Shown: positions 8,150-16,936 of the stretch, piece by piece
Layout: the number at the start of each line of letters is the position of its first letter
How positions within the stretch are numbered: position 1 is the stretch's first letter
DNA from: Paenibacillus radicibacter
GTDB taxonomy: Bacteria; Bacillota; Bacilli; Paenibacillales; NBRC-103111
DNA length: 64,000 nt
NCBI RefSeq assembly: GCF_024721995.1
Contig: NZ_JANQBC010000014.1
Coordinates: forward strand, 62,001-126,000
Direction of reading: 5' to 3'
Translations under genes and position numbers: made by a program
Notes under the pieces: generated by a model
Seen by the model: only the letters and a program-made list of their open reading frames with translations
Told to the model about the DNA's origin: nothing
The model's database searches: none

Positions 8150-8689
8150 TCACCTCATCTTTATCCCATTTATCATGATCTCCACCATTTCATACAAGGC
8201 TTCTCTAAGAGTTAATCCGATCTGATCTACAGAGGCTTGCTCCATCAACCGGTTCAACCCACCAATATATAACTGAATAAAAAGTGCCCTATTGAACGTC
8301 CCCAGCAGCCCCTCAGCCTGAGCCTCTGCAACGATTTGGTCTACTCCGTCCCATTGCTCTTCCATAAAGGTATTCAGGTATTCCCATACCTCGGAATAAT
8401 AACGCTGCAACTCGTACAGACGCTTGATATCAAAAAACTGAAAATCCTGCGGAAGCAGTACGAGCAAAGCTTTTAATTTATCCATTGTGGTCAATGTCTG
8501 ATCATGAATAATAATCTGCTCCCGCTCTTTGATTTCATCAATCGCCTGCTGTACCAAATCACGAATTAGTTCTTCCTTAGAGGAAAAACACTCGTAGATG
8601 GTTTTCGTGCTTACACCGCATTGCCTGGCAATATCCGCCATTGTGAAGCGAAATCCTGATTTGAAAATTTCCTGTTTTGCGTGTAGCAT
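8150..8689 (-). CDS. TetR-family repressor of the SMR cassette (YvaF-like)
   Basis: A protein of about 179 residues with an N-terminal helix-turn-helix (FTMADIARQCGVSTKTIYECFSSKEELI) and an all-helical ligand domain. The ATG at 8689 has GAGG at 9 nt. A TTG at 8704 would restore a fuller first helix (LRQKIMLHAKQ) and is a serious alternative. The gene leads the cassette and most likely represses it until a pump substrate binds. The AT-rich stretch upstream (8690-8850) should hold the promoter, but I could not pick out a clear operator. Confidence 0.85.
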   Translation of the reverse strand: MLHAKQEIFKSGFRFTMADIARQCGVSTKTIYECFSSKEELIRDLVQQAIDEIKEREQIIIHDQTLTTMDKLKALLVLLPQDFQFFDIKRLYELQRYYSEVWEYLNTFMEEQWDGVDQIVAEAQAEGLLGTFNRALFIQLYIGGLNRLMEQASVDQIGLTLREALYEMVEIMINGIKMR

Positions 8690-8860
8690 GATTTTTTGCC
8701 TCAAGTTTGAATTCAACTCCAATCTGTAAAACCAATAAAATATTATATTTTTTATATTTTCCTGATTGTATATTACTCTTATTTTTTTGTCAATTATAAG
8801 TCCATCCCAACATAAGCAGTTTATTGATTCAACTATCCTGCTCGTTACTTCAATAAACAA

Positions 8861-8890
8861 GAGGAGCTGCATCGCTGCAAACTCCTCCTC
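8861..8890 (-). terminator. Hairpin after dedA, first of two near-identical copies
   Basis: GAGGAGCTGCA, a short loop, then TGCAAACTCCTC forms an imperfect stem 22 bp after the DedA stop. A close copy, including flanking bases, lies at 11803-11829. A terminator role is inferred from position; there is no long T-run. Confidence 0.55.
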
Positions 8891-8911
8891 TATCGTGTCG
8901 CATTAGGTTAA

Positions 8912-9523
8912 TTAAGACTTTTTTCTTTTTCGAATAAATAATAATACTAAAATCAGCAGACACCCTAGTGCGATAAGGGCATATACAATGTTTGAGTAAA
9001 CATCCATATAGGCAACAATTTTGTCCCACGAAGACCCTACAGCTGCACCAATAATAACGAGGACAGTATTCCATATCAATGAACCGAGAGTCGTAAAGAG
9101 AATGAATACCCCAAAGTTCATACGGGTACTACCTGCCGGAATGGAGATGAGGCTGCGTAGCAATGGAATCAACCGACAGAAAAATACGGTCCAAACACCA
9201 TGTTTTGAAAACCAAGAATATGCCTTACGTACATCGGAACTAGTTAGTCTTAGAATCTTTCCCCATCTACCAATGATACGTTCCATTCTAGCTTCATCAA
9301 TCAAATAACCGATGTAGTACAATACGATTGCCCCGAGTACAGACCCAAGTGTTGAAGAGATTACAACTCCAGTAATACTAAGATTAGAGTGAGTCGTCAT
9401 AAATCCACCAAATGTTAGAATGACTTCCGATGGAATCGGTGGGAACAAATTTTCAATTGCGATTAATAGAAAGACCCCAATATATCCATAATCATTCATT
9501 ATACCTGAAATCCAGTTTTCCAA
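8912..9523 (-). CDS. DedA-family membrane protein
   Basis: A 203-residue polytopic protein with DedA/SNARE-associated signatures: the re-entrant FPPIPSEVILTFGGFM near residue 30, GSVLGAIVLYYIGYLI, and FFCRLIPLLRSLISIPAGSTRMNFGVF around 120-140 with the essential Arg residues. Firmicute relatives (UptA-type) recycle undecaprenyl phosphate or move other phospholipids. The start is a TTG at 9523 with GAGGG at 8 nt. It appears to be a single-gene unit. Confidence 0.9.
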   Translation of the reverse strand: MENWISGIMNDYGYIGVFLLIAIENLFPPIPSEVILTFGGFMTTHSNLSITGVVISSTLGSVLGAIVLYYIGYLIDEARMERIIGRWGKILRLTSSDVRKAYSWFSKHGVWTVFFCRLIPLLRSLISIPAGSTRMNFGVFILFTTLGSLIWNTVLVIIGAAVGSSWDKIVAYMDVYSNIVYALIALGCLLILVLLFIRKRKKS

Positions 9524-9712
9524 TGTAACATCCCTCTTATTTCACAAAATTAAGATACATGCTTGTGCAACTTTTAATCTAGCATAGCATCTAGTGGTTG
9601 AATATTTGCTCAGTACCCCTTTCCTCATTACTACCTCACTATTTTAACGGATTTACAAAGCCAACTCCAGTCACTTGGTCAGTCACTATGTTAAAGGGAT
9701 TTATTACAATAG

Positions 9713-10921
9713 TTAATTGGTTAGTTTTGGTTTGGTCATAGCCCAAAATAGCAGCGCTAAAGCGCTAACAGAAGCCCCAAGTATACATACGCCTTCCCAA
9801 CCATAATGCGCATAGATATGAGTTGAAGCAATCGAGCCGCTCGCACTTCCGATCGAATAGAACACCATGTAACCGGCAGTGAGTCGACTTCGTGCCTCTG
9901 CACGTAACGGTAGGATCATGGTTTGGTTCGTCACATGTACAGCCTGAACGGCCAAGTCAAGTAGAATAATGCCAATGACTAATGCAAATAGTGATTGTTC
10001 TGTATAGCTGATGAACAACCAAGAGATCAACAACAATATCAAAGCAATACCCGTCGTTCTCTGTCCGTAACCTCGATCAGCCAGCTTCCCTGCTCTTGCT
10101 GCAGCTAACGCTCCGGCTACGCCTGCAAGACCGAACGCTCCGATTGCACTATGCGACAGAGATAATGGCGGTGTACTAAGCGGTAATACGAGGGAAGTCC
10201 ATAGTATGCTGAAATCGGCGAAAATCAACAGAGCTAGAATGGAACGGATACGTAACATGCGTTCTTGATAAAATAGCACGAACACCGATCCGAGCAGCTT
10301 CGGATAGGACAGTGATTTCACCTCGTGTTTAATAGGAGGAAGTACCTTATAGAACATAGCAACCATAACAAGTAACAATGCAGCTGAGACCAGATATACG
10401 GATCGCCAACCCGCAAGATCTGTTAATATCCCTGCTATGAATCGCGCAAGAAGTATGCCGATAACAATTCCGCTTGTTACCATGCCTACAACACGTCCTC
10501 GCTCGGCTGGGGCAGCCATCGTTGCCGCGAATGCCACAAGTGTCTGCGTCACAACAGCAAGCAAGCCCACCAAAGCCATGCCCGCAAATAATAGGTTACT
10601 TGAAGTGGCCGTTCCAACTATGACCAAGGCAGTAATGGATAATAACATCTGACCCATAATCAAGCGGCGCTGGTTCAGTATATCTCCAAGCGGTACCAAT
10701 AACAGCAAGCCTAATCCATAAAAAATCTGCGTGACCGTAATAACAATTCCAATGAAGGAGTAGTCAATACCGAACTCAAGCGACAGTTGATCCAGCAGCG
10801 GTTGTGCGAAGTAGACATTGGCAACTGACATCCCACAGGCTGCCGCAAATAATAATGTTACATAGCGAGGCATGGACGCACGGACAGTTGTATCAGAAGT
10901 GATTTGTGGTTCCTCATTCAT
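9713..10921 (-). CDS. MFS drug-type transporter
   Basis: A protein of about 402 residues with 12 predicted membrane helices. It begins MNEEPQITSDTT, then GMSVANVYFAQPLLDQL in helix 1 and the loop motif LVPLGDILNQRR between helices 2 and 3 (motif A-like). The family is the DHA1/sugar-efflux group; the substrate is unknown. The ATG at 10921 follows AGGTGG, while one 21 nt upstream has no ribosome site. It is divergent from a TetR gene, and a perfect palindrome (10953-10978) lies 32 bp upstream, so it is very likely that regulator's target. Confidence 0.87.
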   Translation of the reverse strand: MNEEPQITSDTTVRASMPRYVTLLFAAACGMSVANVYFAQPLLDQLSLEFGIDYSFIGIVITVTQIFYGLGLLLLVPLGDILNQRRLIMGQMLLSITALVIVGTATSSNLLFAGMALVGLLAVVTQTLVAFAATMAAPAERGRVVGMVTSGIVIGILLARFIAGILTDLAGWRSVYLVSAALLLVMVAMFYKVLPPIKHEVKSLSYPKLLGSVFVLFYQERMLRIRSILALLIFADFSILWTSLVLPLSTPPLSLSHSAIGAFGLAGVAGALAAARAGKLADRGYGQRTTGIALILLLISWLFISYTEQSLFALVIGIILLDLAVQAVHVTNQTMILPLRAEARSRLTAGYMVFYSIGSASGSIASTHIYAHYGWEGVCILGASVSALALLFWAMTKPKLTN

Positions 10922-10952
10922 TTTCCCACCTACTCTCGTCATATTGATTCAT

Positions 10953-10978
10953 AATAACGTACTGTTCGGTACGTTATT
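10953..10978. promoter_or_regulatory. TetR operator 1 (MFS side)
   Basis: Perfect inverted repeat: AATAACGTAC (10953-10962), a 6-bp spacer, and GTACGTTATT (10969-10978). It lies 32 bp before the MFS start and matches operator 2 at 21 of 26 positions. Confidence 0.85.
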
Positions 10979-11109
10979 TATTTCCACAATATATCCCACA
11001 ATTATGCAGGATGTCAATACATATATGTTTGATTTAAAGTAAATTATCCATTAAAGGCTAGCCTCTCATTAGGAAGTATACCTAATCTATTTTGACAAAA
11101 TTAAGAGCT

Positions 11110-11135
11110 AATAATATACTGTTAAGTATGTTATT
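11110..11135. promoter_or_regulatory. TetR operator 2 (regulator side)
   Basis: AATAATATAC (11110-11119), a 6-bp spacer starting TGTT as in operator 1, and GTATGTTATT (11126-11135). It lies 69 bp before the TetR start, implying autoregulation plus control of the MFS gene. Confidence 0.8.
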
Positions 11136-11204
11136 CCGGGTATTAAGCATGCTCAATTCATGCTGCAATGAACAAAAATTAAAGATGATTGAGGGGTATT
11201 CATT

Positions 11205-11786
11205 ATGGCAAGAACCCGTGAATTTGATGAAAATATAGCATTGGATGCAGCGATGAAGCTTTTTTGGGAGAAGGGGTATGAAGCTACTTCATTAAGCGAT
11301 TTAACCGCTAGAATGGGTATTCAACGTCCCAGCATATATTCCGCCTTTGGAGACAAGAAAGAATTGTTCGAAGCCACGCTCCGTAAATATACGATGTCCC
11401 ATGCTTCCGATATGCGAGCTCAACTTCAAAGCCATTCTTCTGTAAAAAAGGCCTTTTTAGCTTTATTTGAGGGTGTGGTTGCTGAGGAATATGCAGTAGA
11501 TCGAAGTCGGGGGTGTTTTTGCATTAATACCATGGTCGAACTTGCACCTCATGACGAGAAATTTGAAATTCTGACGAGGGAGCATCAAATGTACTTAGCT
11601 GTCATTTTTCAAGAAGCGATTGAGCGTGGAGTAAATTCAGGTGAACTTGATGCCCATACAGATCCAAAGGCTTTATCACAGGCACTCGTTCTATCGTTAA
11701 TAGGGCTTTCTGTCATGGTGAAGTCTCGTCCGCAGCGATCCTTTTTAGACAATGCGATATCAGTGACACTCTCATTGGTAAAATAA
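11205..11786 (+). CDS. TetR-family regulator of the MFS exporter
   Basis: A 193-residue protein. The N-terminal helix-turn-helix is typical of the AcrR group (ALDAAMKLFWEKGYEATSLSDLTARMGIQRPSIYSAFGDKKELF, residues 12-55). The ligand domain contains a Cys pair in SRGCFCINTMVEL near residues 103-105. The ATG at 11205 follows GAGGGG. It is divergent from the MFS gene, and the 262-bp gap holds two matching operators, one near each gene. Confidence 0.9.
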   Translation: MARTREFDENIALDAAMKLFWEKGYEATSLSDLTARMGIQRPSIYSAFGDKKELFEATLRKYTMSHASDMRAQLQSHSSVKKAFLALFEGVVAEEYAVDRSRGCFCINTMVELAPHDEKFEILTREHQMYLAVIFQEAIERGVNSGELDAHTDPKALSQALVLSLIGLSVMVKSRPQRSFLDNAISVTLSLVK

Positions 11787-11802
11787 GAGCATCAACGAAC
11801 AA

Positions 11803-11829
11803 GAGGAGCTGCATCACTGCAAGCTCCTC
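11803..11829. terminator. Bidirectional hairpin between the convergent TetR and secreted-protein genes
   Basis: GAGGAGCT at 11803-11810 pairs with AGCTCCTC at 11822-11829, with a further GCA/TGC pair inside. It lies 17 bp after the TetR stop and 30 bp from the stop of the minus-strand gene. It is a close copy of the hairpin at 8861-8890. Confidence 0.65.
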
Positions 11830-11858
11830 CCCTCTCTTGTGCTATTACCTTAATTACT

Positions 11859-12626
11859 TCATTTCATGGATTCAGCAATTTTTATTAAATCGTTAACTGA
11901 AAATTTCCTCTTCAAATATTTCTTATTTCCGATTGTTACCGTATAATGCATCCTGTCTTTCTGAAATCTTATTTCGTAACCTAAATCGAACTTTGTTCGA
12001 TATAGAATTTTCGTTCCATCTTTCAAAGTATAAACTTGATCTTCGTACCTTCTATACCTCTCCAACTCCACAGTTGCAGGATATATACTTATCTGAAGAA
12101 AACCGTTTATTAACTCATTCCGATACCTTAGTAACAACCCCTCATGTTCATATTCAATGTATCCAAAAAAATTAGTGATTTTAAACGGAAATTCTGTGGG
12201 TACCAACAATTTTCGTTGATACCGATTTTGATAATCTTTGATTAGCTTTAATTCGTCCATTAAAGGATTGGCACCATCATAAACCGTTCTTATTTTTGTG
12301 ATTTTATTGTCTTGAACCGTCAGTTCCCAAATAAGCCCGAGTCGTTCACCGTCTATTTCCTTATCCCAGAAATGTGCCAGAAGAACCTTTATATTATCTA
12401 TTGGTGAATTGACTAATTGACAACTCTTTATCGGACTATTTTCTCTAATTTCAGGTAGTTTGACTCCATTCGCCAGAAACGTTTGTGCTAAAATAATATC
12501 TTTCTTCCAGATTGCTTGTGCAAATTTTAATGAAACATCAGGATTATCTCGTGCCCCTGCAACTCCAGTGGAGATGATAAAACCTCCAAGCATCACGAGA
12601 AATAAACTTAATCTTTTTATAAGCAT
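11859..12626 (-). CDS. Secreted protein of unknown function
   Basis: A protein of about 255 residues with an N-terminal signal peptide (hydrophobic LFLVMLGGFIISTGVAGA) and no lipobox Cys. The mature part starts with a helical stretch (VSLKFAQAIWKKDIILAQTFLANG) that resembles NTF2-like or DUF-type stress proteins, then mixed strands with many Lys, Arg and Tyr residues (LKDGTKILYRTKFDLGYEIRFQKDRMHYTVTIG). I recognise no family. The ATG at 12626 is preferred over a GTG 9 nt upstream. It appears monocistronic. Confidence 0.65.
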   Translation of the reverse strand: MLIKRLSLFLVMLGGFIISTGVAGARDNPDVSLKFAQAIWKKDIILAQTFLANGVKLPEIRENSPIKSCQLVNSPIDNIKVLLAHFWDKEIDGERLGLIWELTVQDNKITKIRTVYDGANPLMDELKLIKDYQNRYQRKLLVPTEFPFKITNFFGYIEYEHEGLLLRYRNELINGFLQISIYPATVELERYRRYEDQVYTLKDGTKILYRTKFDLGYEIRFQKDRMHYTVTIGNKKYLKRKFSVNDLIKIAESMK

Positions 12627-12712
12627 TCTTATCACCCATGGTTACTTTATCCTTATCTATGGGTACGTATGTAGCGGGTACATTCCCATTATACACCTCT
12701 ACATGTCATCAT

Positions 12713-13621
12713 CTATTGAACCGCTTTAAACTGATCAAGCTGATCAATGACTGATTTCGGAGTAAAATCTGACCTTCCAGCGTTCACTCGAAATGCTTTT
12801 TTATTGTTGCTTGTATTCAATCCTGAGTCTACTGTAAAAGATAGTTCGATACCAAGCTCGCTCAGCATGTCTAACAAATCGTCATTGTAATTCCCGTAAG
12901 GAAAGGCAAAGGCCCCATACGTATTGCCAAGCTCCATTTTCAAAATTGCTTCTGCTTGAGCGAGATCCGCCTTCACACGCTGTTTATATTCATCGACCGT
13001 TTCCGGTCTTCCTTCTTGTTTCAGATACAACCGCCCGACTGTCAAAGGCTCTTCTTTCTTGCCTTCCACATCCACCTTGCCAAAGGAATGCAGGTTATAC
13101 GAATGGTTCATAAAATCCATGCCGGATTGCTTCATTTCTCGCATCTGATCCCAGGTTAACTTAGGAAACCCAGGCTGAGTTGGATTGCTGATTTTTGATG
13201 CGATAACGAAATTAACCGCAGGAAAACCATACTTTTTTAAGCACGGATAAGCGAATTCGTAGAACGACTCATAACCGTCATCAAAAGTGATCAGGACTGC
13301 GTTGTTCGGTACTGACTCCCCGTGTAACATGAAGTTTCTGTACTGATCCATCCCAATCGCGTGAAAACCGTTCTCTTTAAGTAAACGCATCTGTTCATCG
13401 AACTGCTTGACAGATATGTCATCCCCTTTCGTCGGATTATTCACAATGTGGTGATACATTAATACAGCTACGCGATCCGAATAATAAGCGGATTTTGAAG
13501 AGGGCAGTGTCGCCTCCGTCGTAATTCCGCTTCTGTCTGGCATGTAGTTCGTTACGAATAAACGTCCCACACTAATAATTAGAAGCGATACACACACAGT
13601 GATCATGAATTTCTTGGTCAT
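12713..13621 (-). CDS. Polysaccharide deacetylase (NodB domain), membrane-anchored
   Basis: A 302-residue protein: an N-terminal membrane helix (residues 5-25), then a NodB domain with VLMYHHIV, the metal/catalytic motif TFDDGYESF (about 110-118) and the zinc His pair in MNHSYNLHSF (about 172-180). The layout resembles IcaB/PgaB-like or peptidoglycan-type deacetylases acting outside the membrane on N-acetylglucosamine polymers. The ATG at 13621 follows GGGAGGT. The two-component pair just upstream (gap 103 bp) may control it. The substrate is unknown. Confidence 0.86.
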   Translation of the reverse strand: MTKKFMITVCVSLLIISVGRLFVTNYMPDRSGITTEATLPSSKSAYYSDRVAVLMYHHIVNNPTKGDDISVKQFDEQMRLLKENGFHAIGMDQYRNFMLHGESVPNNAVLITFDDGYESFYEFAYPCLKKYGFPAVNFVIASKISNPTQPGFPKLTWDQMREMKQSGMDFMNHSYNLHSFGKVDVEGKKEEPLTVGRLYLKQEGRPETVDEYKQRVKADLAQAEAILKMELGNTYGAFAFPYGNYNDDLLDMLSELGIELSFTVDSGLNTSNNKKAFRVNAGRSDFTPKSVIDQLDQFKAVQ

Positions 13622-13724
13622 TACTTATATACCTCCCATACTTGAAGAACCAAGTATAGAAGATACTTCTTACCGATAAAGCTGCTTAATTCTTATCAAT
13701 TCCTTAAAACTCGCTAAATAAACA

Positions 13725-14936
13725 TTAAGCTTTCAGAAGCCTAGTCTCAAATAACGTGGCTGAAGCATCGCTGCGCGCCGCGATTTTCCCGCCATGTACT
13801 TCAATAATGCTCTTGGTGATCGCAAGCCCCAGTCCTGTGCCTCCTGTCAGTTTCGACCTGGAACTTTCCACCCTATAAAATCGATCGAAAATAAACGGTA
13901 AGTCTCTCTCTGGGATCGGATCACCATAATTAATGACAGAAACAACAAGTTCCTCATCTTCCTGGTGCAAGTCAATATCGACGTATTTTCCTGATTGTCC
14001 ATATTGAATCGCATTTGTAATTAAATTCTCATAGGCCCGTACGAGTAAATCCCCATCCGCAATAACTGTACAACCGTCTTGTGGCGTATTCACCCTGATC
14101 ATCATGCCTGCTCCCTCCGCAATAGGCACCAATTCCTCAGCAACCTGCCTTAGGAATCCTGACATGTCGAGTCTACTAACCTTTAATGGCATACCATTAT
14201 TGATTCGTGTGTATTCGAATAAATTATCGATAAGCCCTCTAAGGGTCAAGGCTTTTTCATAAGCGATGTTCACGTAATAACGCAGTTCCACCTCGTCTTG
14301 ATATCTGTTATCCTCAATCACTTCTAGAAATCCAAGAACGGAAGTGAGTGGCGTCCTCAAATCGTGGGAAACACCTGTGATTAGATCATTTTTTGTTTTC
14401 TCGGCGATGCGTTCCTCTTGAATCGAATGATGAAGCTTCTTGCTCATTTTGTTGATGCTAGAAGCGACCTCATCGAGCTTACTATCTCCATGCACCGGAA
14501 TTTCGTTCTCGAAACGCCCCTGCGCGATTTCCGTTAAACCATGCGTAATTTCTTCTAAATATCGATTCCAATGGCCGCTCATTTGGTTAATGCTCTGTGC
14601 GATTTCCCCTAATTCGTCTTTCCCTCTCAACGGAATCTTATAGCCAATACGCCCACTTGCGATCGATTGAACACCGTGATTGATTTTCTTCATATCCCTC
14701 ACCAAACCTCCGCTCAACCAAAAAAATGAGCCTAAAAACAAAAAAACACCTGCAACGATCATTATAGGTTTCGAACCAATGTTATTTATCGTCCAAGTAA
14801 TGGGCGTGACGTGATAATCCGCAAGAAACTCTGTCAATAGATACAGGATAAGCTCAATTACAGCCGCTATGGCTATACTACCCAAAAGAATCAGCAACAA
14901 CTTCCACCGCACCGTAAATAACCATTCCTGCCGCAT
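13725..14936 (-). CDS. Two-component sensor histidine kinase (VanS/PhoR-like)
   Basis: A 403-residue kinase with two membrane helices (about 12-36 and 58-78) and a short external loop of about 20 residues. Two HAMP-like segments follow in tandem (about 80-130 and 132-170), then HisKA with GVSHDLRTPLTS (His near 191) and a HATPase domain ending in GGTGLGLAITKSIIEVHGG. A GTG 9 nt upstream sits right on the ribosome site, so the ATG at 14936 (GAGG at 10 nt) is preferred. It pairs with the regulator at 14954-15652. Confidence 0.9.
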   Translation of the reverse strand: MRQEWLFTVRWKLLLILLGSIAIAAVIELILYLLTEFLADYHVTPITWTINNIGSKPIMIVAGVFLFLGSFFWLSGGLVRDMKKINHGVQSIASGRIGYKIPLRGKDELGEIAQSINQMSGHWNRYLEEITHGLTEIAQGRFENEIPVHGDSKLDEVASSINKMSKKLHHSIQEERIAEKTKNDLITGVSHDLRTPLTSVLGFLEVIEDNRYQDEVELRYYVNIAYEKALTLRGLIDNLFEYTRINNGMPLKVSRLDMSGFLRQVAEELVPIAEGAGMMIRVNTPQDGCTVIADGDLLVRAYENLITNAIQYGQSGKYVDIDLHQEDEELVVSVINYGDPIPERDLPFIFDRFYRVESSRSKLTGGTGLGLAITKSIIEVHGGKIAARSDASATLFETRLLKA

Positions 14937-14953
14937 CGATCTCACACCTCGCC

Positions 14954-15652
14954 TTAATTTGATTCAATTTTATAACCAATTCCCCATACGGTCTTAATGA
15001 TTTTGGGATCTCGGGGATTCTTTTCAATTTTCTCGCGCAGCTTACGAACATGAACCATAACACTGTTCTTCGAGTCCATGAAAGGCTCGTTCCAGACTTC
15101 TTCGTAAATACGATCCATGCTGAGTACTGTTCCCCTATTAACTGCCAACATCTGAAGTAAATTGAATTCGCGAGGTGTCAGCTTGATCATTTGTTGGTCC
15201 ACCGTCACGCTATGCGAAGCAATGTTAATGACGATGTCTTCGATCTGAATCTCGTTAGCATTCGCTGCTGCTCCCCCGTTGAACTGATTCACCCTTCGAA
15301 GCTGCGATTTGACGCGGGCCAGTAGCTCCAGCGGGCTGAATGGTTTGGTCACATAATCGTCGGCACCTACGCTGAGCCCCGATATTTTATCGATATCCTG
15401 ACCTTTTGCCGACAGCATAATAATCGGAATATGATTGTTTTCTCTTATTTTAATGCACGCCTCTAAACCGTCCATTTTCGGCATCATCACGTCAAGAATA
15501 ATCAGATCAACATGTTCAGTTTGAAGCAGATGCAAGGCCTGAATTCCGTCGGAAGCTTGTAAAAGCTTATAGCCTTCATTTTTCAAATAAATACTCATTA
15601 ACTTGATGATTTCCGCTTCATCGTCCACCATTAATATTGTCGTTACAGCCAT
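14954..15652 (-). CDS. OmpR/PhoB-family response regulator
   Basis: A 232-residue regulator: acidic pocket DDE (10-12), phospho-Asp54 in LIILDVMMPKMDG, the TKPF lysine, and a winged-helix domain (LTPREFNLLQMLAVNRGTVLS ... VMVHVRKLREKI ... TVWGIGYKIESN). The ATG at 15652 has AGGAGA at a good distance; an ATG 33 nt upstream lacks one. The kinase gene follows after 17 bp. The operon may extend to the deacetylase at 12713. Confidence 0.92.
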   Translation of the reverse strand: MAVTTILMVDDEAEIIKLMSIYLKNEGYKLLQASDGIQALHLLQTEHVDLIILDVMMPKMDGLEACIKIRENNHIPIIMLSAKGQDIDKISGLSVGADDYVTKPFSPLELLARVKSQLRRVNQFNGGAAANANEIQIEDIVINIASHSVTVDQQMIKLTPREFNLLQMLAVNRGTVLSMDRIYEEVWNEPFMDSKNSVMVHVRKLREKIEKNPRDPKIIKTVWGIGYKIESN

Positions 15653-15720
15653 AGTTCTTCTCCTGCTCACTTTCCTGATACCCAATTAGATGCAAAATAA
15701 TAACTTGTGGTAAATATAAG

Positions 15721-15763
15721 ACGCTAGACTAAACTTGACTTACAGTTTAGTCTAGCGTTTTTA
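15721..15763 (-). terminator. Hairpin between nagA and the response regulator gene
   Basis: A perfect 15-bp inverted repeat (15721-15735 and 15744-15758) with an 8-nt loop, 8 bp past the nagA stop. The clear T-run is on the plus-strand side; on the minus strand the stem is followed only by TCTTATATTT. It resembles the 2871-2914 terminator in shape. Confidence 0.75.
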
Positions 15764-15770
15764 CAGAAGC

Positions 15771-16934
15771 CTATTCATGGGAAACAGAATTAGATCTGGA
15801 TCCCCCAATCATCGTCCATTGTACTTCATACTCCTTATTAAGGAGGACAAGATCCGCATCGCAGCCGATTTCAATTTTTCCTTTGACCGATAAACCTAGT
15901 ATTCGAGCTGGCGATGTCGATGCCATTTGTACAGCATCTGTGAAGGATATTCCATTCTCTACTGTTAATTGTAAAGCTTCATTCATCCTCACGGTGCTCG
16001 AAGCCAAAGTTCCATCTGCTAGACGTGCAATCCCCTCGGATACCGTGACATTGTGGCCACCAAAGAGGTATTCACCATCGCCAAGCCCCATCGCTTGAAG
16101 CGCATCTGTAATGAGTACAATTCCTTCCGGTCCTTTGATACGATGCATCAGGCGGATGATTGCAGGATGAAGATGAACTTGGTCGACAATCGCTTGCAGA
16201 CTTACATGCTGTTCCTCAAATGCTGCAACAATCAGACCGGGGTCTCGATGATGAATCGGTCTCATACCGTTAAAGCAATGTGTCACATGACTTGCGCCAG
16301 CGTTGAATGCTTCCTTCGCTTCCTCATACGTGGCGTCGGAGTGTGCAACCGCAATGACAACCCCTTGTTCCTTTAAGTAGGAAATGAGTTCTAATCCCCC
16401 TGGTAATTCTGGAGCTATCGTTACCATCTTTATAAGCGATCCCGCTTCTTGGAAAATAAGCTTCATTTCATCGAGATTAGGATGGCGAAGATACTTCTCA
16501 TTCTGCATCCCTTTACGCTTCGGATTTAGGTATGGCCCTTCCAAGTGAATGCCGGCAATCTTCGCGCCATGCTCACGGCCGATCACTGCTTTCACGCTGC
16601 GTATCATGCTGAGTAAATCATCCATCGTTGAACTTACGGATGTCGCTAAAAATGAGGTGCATCCGGTTGCAGCACATGCGAGGGATACTTCTTGAATACT
16701 AACTTCTGTTCCATCCATCATATCGAAGCCATTGGCACCGTGGATATGAACATCTATCATTCCAGGAATGAGCCACATCCCATTACCATCTATCCGTTCG
16801 TATCGCTCATCAAATTGCGGAGCTGCCTGCGTCTCAATTCGCTCGATCTTCCCATCAGTTACCCATACTGTTGCGGAATGTAGGATTTGATCTGGAAGCA
16901 CTAAGTTAACATGTTGAATGATTTTGTTGTTCAT
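15771..16934 (-). CDS. nagA: N-acetylglucosamine-6-phosphate deacetylase
   Basis: A 387-residue amidohydrolase that converts GlcNAc-6-phosphate to glucosamine-6-phosphate and acetate in the cytoplasm. Key motifs: PGMIDVHIHGANGFDMMDG (metal HxH), HLEGPYLNPKRKGMQN (metal Glu), VAHSDATYEE and THCFNGMRPIHHRDPG (metal His residues and substrate site), and LITDALQAMG with the catalytic Asp. The length is typical. It starts 2 bp after the DeoR gene, so the two form an operon. No nagB (deaminase) follows, so the product must be handled by a gene elsewhere. It feeds on cell-wall or chitin sugars. Confidence 0.93.
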   Translation of the reverse strand: MNNKIIQHVNLVLPDQILHSATVWVTDGKIERIETQAAPQFDERYERIDGNGMWLIPGMIDVHIHGANGFDMMDGTEVSIQEVSLACAATGCTSFLATSVSSTMDDLLSMIRSVKAVIGREHGAKIAGIHLEGPYLNPKRKGMQNEKYLRHPNLDEMKLIFQEAGSLIKMVTIAPELPGGLELISYLKEQGVVIAVAHSDATYEEAKEAFNAGASHVTHCFNGMRPIHHRDPGLIVAAFEEQHVSLQAIVDQVHLHPAIIRLMHRIKGPEGIVLITDALQAMGLGDGEYLFGGHNVTVSEGIARLADGTLASSTVRMNEALQLTVENGISFTDAVQMASTSPARILGLSVKGKIEIGCDADLVLLNKEYEVQWTMIGGSRSNSVSHE

Positions 16935-16936
16935 CT

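Noticed and set aside
9524-9712. Possible gene between dedA and the MFS gene
   Set aside because: No frame with a start, ribosome site and plausible composition; nothing clear was found in it.
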